From contig NC_134029.1 in NCBI RefSeq assembly GCF_964204645.1, positions 18,556,450-18,620,449 of the forward strand: a stretch of 64,000 nt of DNA, given 5' to 3'. Both the position numbers and the translations under genes were made by a program. Below, one piece after another: positions 54,812 to 64,000 of this stretch (positions are counted from its first letter, which is position 1; every line of letters starts with the position of its first letter). This DNA is from Tubulanus polymorphus. Lineage: Eukaryota; Nemertea; Palaeonemertea; Tubulaniformes; Tubulanidae. The notes under the pieces were generated by a model. That model saw only the letters and a program-made list of their open reading frames with translations. It did no database searches and had not been told where the DNA came from.

Positions 54812-57672
54812 TTATTTAACAAGATTTGCTGTATAAAACCAAGACCAGGATAAATGCACAATTTTCTGAAATGCCATACCTATAAACAATTTGTCGAACG
54901 CATGAATATGAATATTATGACTATCATTATGCACCAACCACGTATCCATATTAACGCTTGACAATTTGAATTCCAACTCGAACGTCACATTACAGACGTT
55001 TTCGATTTCAAACGTGGCTCCATTGATGAAACGTCTAGTATACAAAAATAAACAAGTCGTATTTCCGATTTTATTGTTGACTTCTATTTGCCCGCGTTCC
55101 GGTGGCGTTCTGCGAAATTGACCGTTTGTGACGGTACAGATACACAACCGTAAGTTAACATACGTCTCGGCGCATTGTCTGTACCGCTCGTAGCTGGTCA
55201 CGCGCTCGACCGACGCGACCGTTAAGCTGGATTCGTCGACGCCGTGTCTTACAGCGACGAAAAATGTCTCCCGGCGTCCGTCTGCACCAAGAATATCCAA
55301 GTCAAACTTGTAAACCATAGCGTTCTGAAAGAAATTCAAAAAGAAACTCGAAACACCTTTTTGAAATACTATACTTTCTAAATGTGTCTATATGATGTAT
55401 GGTGGCTGATTCGGGCCATACTAAAAAAATTTCTGTACGGCTAGAGAAACGATAAAAAACTTTAACATTGGCCCGTTTTTTGGTTTCTCGCGCGAGAAAA
55501 CAAAAATGTTTTGAATTCTCGCACGAGAAAACGGGCCAATGAGGACATTTTTATAGTTGCTCTAGCCGTACAGAAGTTTTTTTTAGTATGAACATGTTTC
55601 TGGTCGAGTTTTTGTCTGTGGACGATACAAACCTTGTTGATACTTTTTCTCATATTTCTAAACGATTTTGGCCGAATTCTCCGACAACTTCCGTACTCGG
55701 CACTATCGATGCTCATTTTGCCGCCATTGTCCAGAAAATACGACCGTATCTGATTGTTCAACACACCCGACGTAAATTCCGCCAGAATTTCGTGGTCCAC
55801 GTTATGACCGACTCGCAACTCGTATCCAGCGCAAATACATACGTTTGGCATAGATAACTCGATGTCGTCACAAGTACGAGTTTCCGGTACCGCGCCAAAA
55901 AGAGTCTGACTAGCCGATACGCTGCCTTGAGCGTGTAAGAGGTAACGGAGGGTATGGTGAATATCAGTCATTGATACAAGTTTATTTTGATTATCGAACA
56001 TGTTTTCGATCGACTGCTCGCCGAGAATGCGCTGAACGTTCGGCGGAATGATGAAAAACAACATCGGGTTGTACGTTTCGTATCGACCACGAGTGTAGTT
56101 CTCGGCGTACGTCCCGTAATTGTTACCGTGATCGGAGAGCAGGACGGTGACGGTGTACTCGAGCGTTGCGGCCTCGTGGACATACGCGGCCAGATCTTCG
56201 TCGATAGTTTGAACGCGAACGCCCGTTTCTTCGTGGCTAGTACTACACGTATAGAACGAGAAGTACGGCCGTCCAGACTTCGTCGCGAATACGCGATAGT
56301 TTTTGAGGTATTCGAAAAAATACTGGTGGCTATACTTATTATTGAAACAGATCTCTTTCAGATTATGAAAAGGGTTGTCGGTGTTGCTCTGCTCGAGAAT
56401 CTGACAACTTGCTGCCGTGAGACCGATATCGCTAATTGAGGCCGATTCAAAAGCCTTCAGCAAACGTTTCCAACGACGAGAACCTTTAATCGATGCCTTT
56501 TCTCTGGGCAGGAAGTCCTTCACTGGGCCCCAGCCCGACTTCCAGCACAAATCATCTAACCACAAAGTCAGATACCCACGTTCGGCGCATTTGTCCAACA
56601 GTTTTTCAGTTCTTATCGGTTCGTAATAGTCCTCGTCACGTTTGAATTTCATCCCCGAGTCGAGCGTCACGTGACCAGTGAACAACGCCTGCAGCGATTC
56701 GTACGTCCTCGCTTTGACCGATTGCATCATTTCGAAGTCGAAAATAATCGGCGCATTTCGATAAACCGAACGTTTATTGATAAAACGCATGGCGCTGGCG
56801 GTTTTTTCCAGTGACCTGTAAAAATGATCCCTGGAAAGTGAGTCGACCAAAACGATTTCGACGTTTATTTTCGTTTCTGTTGATTTTCTGTAAAACTGCA
56901 GGGGATCTAACGATTTTCGGGGCAATAGAAAGAGTTGAGCGTGTTTCGTTTTCTCGCACTGAATGAAACAAAACCCGAAGCTGTCCGTACTTGAATTTAC
57001 TATTCCAGTTAGTTCACTTTGAAGTTCAATCGCAGTTTTAGCTTTTCTCCAAATAAGATCCCCGCTATCAACACTAACAATTCCATATTCATATCCAGTA
57101 CAGCCAGGGTTTGAACCACAGAATATTGTCTTGCCCCCATCATCGGAAATTGACTAGAAAATATGAAAATGCGTCAATCTTAAAATCGATTCGAATTTAA
57201 TCCACAACGAATTAGATGATGACGTATTGCTTTTTCAGGAATGTCTACTTACGTTTAATGTGCAGTATTCAACTGGCTTTCGGGTGGCGCATTTTGATGA
57301 TTTTCCTTTTGCGAACAACTTCTGAGTGACGCCACAAATATGGCGTGATGGCGCTACCCGTTGACATGCTCGATTCTTGCCCGTATTAACAGACGAACCA
57401 ATGGTCGGAAAAATATCACAAGGGGAATCTTTTTGTGGGCTCGTGTGTTTTAGTTGACTGAAACTCCGGAATAAGTGACCACGTCCCACCGCTGGTCGAC
57501 GCACTGGTCTGGCCGCTGTAGTGACGATAGGCTTGACCACTGGCTGGACTACAGTCCGGACCACTGGTTTCCCATTATCATACCGTCGTAAAGTTACGTT
57601 CAACGCCAAATACACTACCAGACCAAGAATAATTACAGCTTTAAAACACGTAGTTACTAGCGGCAAATTCAT
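54812..57672 (-). CDS. DUF229 / alkaline-phosphatase-superfamily type II membrane protein
   Basis: Three coding exons: 57672-57253, 57153-55633 and 55324-54812, all joined in phase 0, giving 817 residues. Exon 1 encodes a short cytoplasmic tail and a signal anchor (AVIILGLVVYLAL), then a Pro/Val-rich stalk. The enzyme domain is in exon 2. VEIVLVDSLSRDHFYRSLEK holds the metal and nucleophile segment (DSLSR). CSTSHEETGVRVQTIDEDL and LLSDHGNNYGTYAENY (DHG metal-binding motif) follow, with NPMLFFIIPP after that. This order is typical of DUF229 proteins, which resemble sulfatases and phosphotransferases and face the Golgi lumen or outside. Exon 3 ends with the conserved Cys pattern YRQCAETYVNLRLCIC. 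The family's substrate is unknown. The ATG is 57672; upstream in-frame TTG is not a start. The intron before exon 3 contains a 174-bp palindrome. The SLC7 gene is divergent 1.9 kb away. Confidence 0.85.
55417..55590. repeat. 174-bp near-palindrome in the DUF229 gene intron
   Basis: CATACTAAAAAAA and TTCTGTACGGCTAGAG at the left are mirrored by CTCTAGCCGTACAGAA and TTTTTTTTAGTATG at the right. Inner CATTGGCCCGTTTT pairs with AAAACGGGCCAATG, and TTCTCGCGCGAGAA lies at the core. It fills most of the 308-bp intron, ending 43 bp from exon 2. Confidence 0.75.
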
Positions 57673-59577
57673 TCTATTGTAAACTATCAAACTATCAAAC
57701 TATCTTCATCTTGTTAGAGCTTGTAGTCTGTAAAGAGGAATCATGAATCGGATTTCAAAAGTAATATTCAAATTACACGATGCCATGTATTTTACATCAC
57801 ATGGAAATATTGAGAATAATATAATTATAATGATAAAATTAAAACTTACCAAAAATTAGACTTAATGAATACATGTACTTATAATTCTTAAAATGGTCGT
57901 ATTGGTTTTGAACGTGCACGCTTACAAAATCACGATAACGACATTCTCATTTCAGGGTTGATAATGAATGTCTTATCGACCACAAAGTCAACAGAGTAAA
58001 GGGTTGTGTATAAAAAGTAAGATTTCAGGAAAAGACAACTCGTTTGTAAAGAACTGGTCTCCTTTTATAAAGAATAATACTTTGAAGTGAAATTCAAATA
58101 GTTGGGGTGCTGTGAACAAGGTCGTAACATTCTCTCTTCATTGATATTCAAATAATGGTAGAAAAAGAATTCTAAAAGCAATTCTTAGGTTACATATGAT
58201 ACCGCCAGTCCCGGATTTGGTTTCACTCTCGTCGAATGCCGTAGCAACGGTTTCGAGAGGTTTCCCCTGACATAAGCTGAAATAAAGTGAAGAGCAAACT
58301 ATATTCAGCAGAGCTATGTACAACATCGCCGACGATGGTAAACCGCCACATCAGATGTTGCTAGCACAAAGAATCTCACCAAACGTTCGAGGAAAATATC
58401 TTCTCTAAAATCTGTTAAATATTCTCCTCTACCTACTACTATACTACAACAACTGCGCATTATATACACAGAGCTAAAACGATTTGCGCACTTACCACAA
58501 CAGTTCAAGACATAGAACAAAATCGGCAGTTCACATGCATGATAAGACGTACGTATGTGTGTAAATATGACCAAAATGAATGCCTTAATTTGTAGATATA
58601 ACTCTCGCAAAATGTGACTACGTTATATTACTCGGTTTTATATACCGGTCTATTAATTAAAATGTGTAAAGAGACGCACGCTCAGCGCACATAAATAATG
58701 AATAATACTCATGAATGGAATTCTAACTTAAAGATCTAATGTGCGTTTGTTGCATGATATATGTTCATGTATGTGTATGTTATATATTTTCGTAGAATTT
58801 CAATCTAGAATCGACTTTTTCGTGAACTTGAAATCATGATTATACGATATTATTGACTGCGTTTACGAGTAATGTGGTGACCTCTGCAACGATGTGCAAC
58901 CACATAAACAAACGATAAATCTTGAAGTAATCCCTTCGTGGGGTTTAGTTGTTATACATGCAGTTGACCATCGAATTCGCAAAGCATAACCCGCACCGTC
59001 AACAAAACTGGTCAAGATCTTAACATATGCCAATCGACAGTCAACACGCGGATACAAGCAGGGAAACTAAATAAGGGGAGCAAGAAGGTCATTTGAATTG
59101 TTCTCGGTAAAAACCTGGATCTACGGTAAGATCGTTGGAGATTTACCTCAAAAGATCGGCTGATTTCTGTTTCTAATCGTTTATAAATCGGAAGTAGCGC
59201 ACGTCAGGTCCACGTTTTTCAATTGTAGAACGTGTTATGAAATTCAACACACAAAAAGAGGGCAATATAGTTATCGGTCGTAGTACTGGGTCTGTCGTTT
59301 GTGTGACATTCAATTGTAGTCACGCTCGTATATGTTAAGTCCGCCTCGACGAATAGAGAAGAACCAGGTTATGTGTATTTAATATTCGGCAAAATCGTAT
59401 CGTCAATTCATTGCGTTGCCAGGAATGTGCGTTTATATCTAAATTTTTAAGCTTCTGCGCTATCAGATTAAGATATAGTTCAGTTATATGATTTATTTTG
59501 CATAGGGCGCCATTTAGAAACAGTCACTCGCGATAGAATACGCCGAGTATATTACGAAGTCGAAGGATACTAAAATT
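57673..59577. other. Divergent intergenic region between the DUF229 gene and the SLC7 gene
   Basis: 1.9 kb of AT-rich DNA that must hold both promoters. No coding sequence or clear repeat was recognised. Short open frames on the minus strand (for example 58314-58610) lack any similarity or splice support. Confidence 0.45.
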
Positions 59578-62500
59578 ATGGCTACGGACTCGAAAGAACC
59601 GGAAGATTCTGTGAAATTACAACGAACCCTAGGATTACGAAGTGGAATTTCAATCATTGCCGGCATCATTATCGGTAGTGGGATATTCATCAGCCCGAAA
59701 GGAATTTTTCACGAAGTAGGGTCTCTGGGATTGGCCTTGATTATATGGGCAGTATGTGGCTTGTTTGCTTTGTTCGGTGCTCTGTGCTACGCTGAGTTGG
59801 GCGTCTGCATTCCAATATCCGGGGGTCCGTACATCTATATTCAAAGAGCGTTCGGACAATTACCGGCATTTCTAGTGTTATGGATAAACATCATCATTCG
59901 CGTACCAGCCGGATGCACTGTCATCGCTATGGGGTTCGGCTACTATATCGTCGAGCCGTTTTTCCCGGACTGCAAACAGCCGGATGAAGCGGTTAAACTA
60001 TTTGCAGCAATAGTCATGTGTAAGCATTTCCACAGTTTCGAAGATTCAAAGTTTATTTTGCTCCGTATCTTACAAAAGATTTGAGCACAGATATTTCTGT
60101 CCTACAATACATATTACATATTTATATCTGTTTTGTGTATAGGGTGACTTGTAAGTCCACCTTTGGGCTTGGTGCAGGTTAAGGTAATTGACCATATCAT
60201 TTGCATTTATATTTCACATGTCACTTTAATTAATAAATAGACGGATATGAATAGATATTACAAGGTGAACAGACAAAATCAATTCCTTTCGAAAACTTTT
60301 CGAAGAACACGACACCAGCATATTTTCTGTCCAAGTAACAGTAGCATACAACATGTAGATTTAATTATAACCCGACGTATTCAGTTGTATTTGAATATCA
60401 AGTAAAAGCAAAAATACATCCTCTTTATGTATGTTTGGTAGGGGAATAATGAATATACCATGGCTTTTATACTAGTTCTTTTTGATAGAGCTAACTTTTT
60501 TTTTCTATTTCGCAGGTTTTCTTACCGTGCTGAATTGCGTCAGCGTAAAATGGTCGTCGTGGGTATGCGACGCATTTATGTTGGCGAAATTCCTAGCTTT
60601 GATACTTATCATCGTCACTGGCATCGTACAGTTATTCAGAGGTAAAAATTACGCCGGCTTCGCACACAGCTGTGCACTATCTAGTAGCGTTTATTGCGTA
60701 ACTTATAAACAATTCACGTTCGCGAAAATACAACGAGCTGTTTCATTTATCAATATTTGGTACACTGTATTCATAAGTTTACTAAATCCTTAGGACCGCG
60801 CCGTACCTAGCATTTGAGATTTGTTTTTTGCTCGCCCACACAGGCACTTTTCCAAAATTTCCGCCCCCCCTCCGAGCCCCCTGCTGGTAGCTTCGGCCTT
60901 CAACACTGATATATATCTGCATAAAGAGCTGAATACCAAGAAATGTTTGCGATCAACTTATTTTCAAAATTCTTTTTAGGCCACGCTGAAAATCTAACGA
61001 ATGGTTTTGAAGGGAGCACGACGAATTTAGGGAAGATTGCCATTGCTATTTACATCGGCATGTTCTCATTCTCGGGCTGGTAAGAATGATTTCTAAAAAA
61101 AACTGCATCTAATCGACTTTGAGTTCTAAATCGCCATCAGACCATATGCTATTTTGTAGGGATGCGTTCAATTTCGTAACTGAAGAAATAAAAAATCCAA
61201 GAAGGTATTCCTTGTTTCTATCGTTTGTCGAATGATTAAGAAGCATTTTTGAATTATCTTCCACTTTTTCAAATCTACGTATATATATGAAAACAATTAA
61301 GGGTGAATGAACTTTTCACACGTGTTTGATGTTTTGTAAGGTTTCTGTAAAATTTTCAGAAATCTACCATTAGCCATTTGGATATCGGTACCGGCTGTGA
61401 CTGTGATATACGTTCTAGCAAACGTTTCCTATTTTGCAATTCTTTCACCTTATGAGATGTTACAATCCAACGCGGTCGCTGTAGTGAGTATAATGCACAA
61501 CACCTTATGTAAAAATAATCTAAATCTACACGTACCACACCCCTAGACATTTCACCATCTGTTACGTGTATAAGCTATCATAAATATCTAATTACGTTAC
61601 GTTATTTGATTGGATATTTGGTGGTTTAAATCGATCAAATAAACAACAATAGATTTTCCTGATATTTCGTTACACTACTTTTTCTTACGAATGATACGTA
61701 ATCATATTACGCATAAAAATGTTCGTAACGTTAATACGTGTACATACGCGTTATGCAAACACTTATACTCTAAAACTGCACCTACTGAAAAAGTTATGTT
61801 GTTTTTTTTTTAAATGATGAATCATAACCACGCCTTATCGTTTTATTCGTATCAATCATGTAGTCAGTCAACTTCAAAGATTATCATCTATTTCATGATT
61901 CTGCACTACAACCGATAGACTCGTGATTCACCAAAGACAGAACATTGGAATCAAACTACGGTACTCTACAACTAAATGGACTTTGTTTTGTAATTTCTTT
62001 TTATTATCTCATTGCAGACATTTGGTAATAAAGTGTTTGGTGTCATGGCTTGGTGCGTCCCAGTTTTTGTGGCCGGGTCGTGTTTCGGAAGTCTAAACGG
62101 CTGTATACTTACAGGTTCAAGGTAACCAAGACGAGACGTTCAGGCTAAATTCGATAAAGACCGGTCAAAGTTTGATTCCGTGTGAATAGACGTTGGAAAA
62201 GTTTTGTCATTGAAATTTGAGGCATTGTTTTATTGGTCTAAAGTGTCAAAATGTTATCCATAGACAAGCTAGAAATCTAGAAAAACCGTCAAAACAATAA
62301 CAACAAATTATTGAGTTTAATTAGGCCACACAAAAAACTGCTTGTTTCTCATCAGTTTCATTTTCCGAGTACGCGTCAAAAAGGTCCCTCAGTAAAAATG
62401 AAAATAGAAATGAGCATTCCGCATGCAAAAATCTGTTTTCGTTTATTTTCTTAAAGTGAAACACTTCTGTACGCATCCCAATAAAGCACCTAATCGCACT

Positions 62501-63877
62501 TACGATTTTTCTACCCGGTCGCTCCCCAATTGTTACTGTGGCAGGTGAGTATTTCGGTAACGAAGTGGACTCCTGATTCAAAGTCGTTAACGCCTAGATT
62601 TCCCCATTTGAAAAAAAGAAAATAGTTGCCCTCGTCACTTTTAGAATTTGGAATAAGGCTTTTTATTTCTCTCTAGCTTTTGAAAAAAGGAAGTAAAAAT
62701 AAAAACCTGCCGCCCTCTTCACTTTTCCAAAAAAGAGCTGATGAGAAACAAGCATATTTCTTTGCGTAGTTTTATGCTTTTAGTTTGTTTTAAATCATAT
62801 GTTTATCTAAGTTTAGTTTAGCAAATTCACGCCAAATGTCACTGTCGTTTGTATCATGATTAATCTAATGGATTTAAACTAACTGCATAAGGGGTTATAA
62901 ACTTCAAAAATTTTCATGGTACCTTAAAAACACTGAAATGGCACTTTAGGATTTATTGCGTGTAGTACATTGAACCATGGACTCTTAAACGAAGTCCATG
63001 ATAAACTGAGCTTCTGAAGACGTCGTGTAAAAATTGCTTTATCTATTTTCTAGGATGTTCTTTGTTGGGGCGCGTGAAGGACAGCTTCCGGACTGTCTGG
63101 CACTTGTTAACCTTCGTTTTCTAACGCCAGTGACTAGTGTGATTTTTACAGTACGTATATATAAATCGAGAGTTATCGGTTCAATTGGAACCTTGCCAAA
63201 CCTTCAAAAAGATAAGATTTATTTTCAAACAACCGTAAAGACTGTCCCGAATAATAGATAAGTCGAGAAGAATACATATAGGTTGATAATCGGTGAGGAC
63301 GAATACAGGGCGACCGATTCGTTCTGCACCGATGTGGGCGATATATCGGGGGTTGACTGTAGTTTTTTTCTGAAATACGTAATCACCCTTTATTCGTTTC
63401 AGGGGATCATGTCGTTGGTTTTCCTATTTTCTAACGATATCTACACGCTGCTATCCTTCCTGGAGTTCACGGAGACGTTAGTTCTAGCTTTACCTGTACT
63501 TGGTTTACTGTATCTCAGGTATACTGAACCAGATCTCAAACGCGAAGTGAAGGTAAACCAACATAGCAATCCCTTGAAAAATCAAAATCTGGAATTTCAA
63601 TTTGGTACTACATTATAGGCGTCTACGGGGTCGGCGACGCAAACGTCCTGCTTTTGGGTCAATATTTTCTATTTCAACGACTTATTTTCAGGTGAATATT
63701 ATAATTCCGATTATCTATATGATTCTATCGGTATTCCTGTTGATTTTCCCGTGGTTTACTGCACCTGTTGAATCAGCTATCGGTCTCGCATTTGTATTGT
63801 CTGGCATTCCATTTTATTGGTTCGGCGTATGCTGGAAGAACAAGCCAGCATCCATCAGAAATGCCATAAGTAAGTAA
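59578..63877 (+). CDS. SLC7 L-type amino acid transporter (LAT/SLC7A8-like); 3' end may lie past the window
   Basis: Light chain of a heteromeric amino acid transporter, an APC-superfamily exchanger of the plasma membrane. Nine exons in phase: 59578-60019, 60516-60641, 60980-61079, 61160-61204, 61360-61483, 62018-62121, 63054-63150, 63403-63552 and 63692-63869; 455 residues so far. TM1 contains the substrate motif [14 protein letters not shown]. Then come [17 protein letters not shown] (usual EE-NP loop), [31 protein letters not shown] and [20 protein letters not shown]. The last two blocks resemble SLC7A5-8 (y+LAT/LAT) more than SLC7A9. The conserved cysteine that pairs with the SLC3 heavy chain would lie between TM3 and TM4 (DCKQPDE). 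Exon 9 ends at GTAAGTAA, a strong donor, so a C-terminal tail exon probably lies beyond 64000; reading through gives a stop at 63877. Confidence 0.88.
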
Positions 63878-63967
63878 AGTTGTAGAGAAGCCGTGCTAAA
63901 TATCCCACAACGTTGATCTCTGGGGAGCATAGGTGATCGTATCTCTCGATGCGTAATTTGGTGTAAT

Positions 63968-64000
63968 ACAGTATGGAACCTCGTTACTTCACGGCACGAG
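63968..64000 (+). mobile_element. Left end of a CAGTGGAACC-type MITE cut by the window edge
   Basis: TACAGTATGGAACCTCGTTAC followed by TTCACGG matches the termini and inner sequence of the copies at 6541-6858 and 23744-23898. Confidence 0.45.

Noticed and set aside
55987-56439. 150-codon plus-strand frame in the DUF229 gene
   Set aside because: Antisense shadow of the catalytic exon; the minus frame carries the family motifs.

Overview
This window is nuclear DNA from a bilaterian animal, most likely a marine invertebrate of the lophotrochozoan type; the phylum cannot be fixed from sequence alone. Genes have many short exons with GT-AG introns, intergenic DNA is AT-rich and crowded with short inverted-repeat transposons, and the proteins (ribosomal protein S3, cyclin I, NFXL1, FoxB, cathepsin O) are animal orthologues. 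Exon boundaries were read by eye from splice sites and checked for phase agreement between neighbouring exons.

Layout, left to right. The 5' part of a cathepsin O gene lies on the minus strand (152-3603, running off the left edge). It sits head to head with RPS3 on the plus strand (3658-7122), with 54 bp between the start codons. Cyclin I follows on the plus strand (8698-12071). A quiet stretch to about 18.5 kb holds MITE-like repeats and one weak candidate pair of terminal exons (16104-16345). A complete 17-exon NFXL1 gene fills 18557-30619 on the minus strand, its introns loaded with piggyBac-like, pogo/Tigger-like and hAT-like non-autonomous elements. Upstream of it is a chain of four phase-compatible minus-strand exons (31764-34716) that may be a truncated RapGAP-like gene.

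From about 34.7 to 54.8 kb there is one confident gene, the intronless FoxB (45727-46722, minus), flanked on each side by 8-11 kb without recognisable coding sequence. This is the usual setting of a developmental regulator. The left flank contains a direct duplication in which one copy carries a 306-bp MITE that the other lacks. The right end has a divergent pair: a three-exon DUF229/sulfatase-fold type II membrane protein (54812-57672, minus) and a SLC7 LAT-type amino acid transporter (59578 to about 63877, plus, probably continuing past the edge).

The genes do not form one pathway: they cover lysosomal proteolysis, translation, cell-cycle or cyclin signalling, an NF-X1-type zinc-finger protein, neural or mesodermal patterning, a membrane phosphatase or sulfatase-like enzyme, and amino acid transport. 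CTSO, CCNI and NFXL1 are all on human chromosome 4, so their closeness here may be retained ancestral linkage. I found no CRISPR array, no operon and no bacterial-type system.
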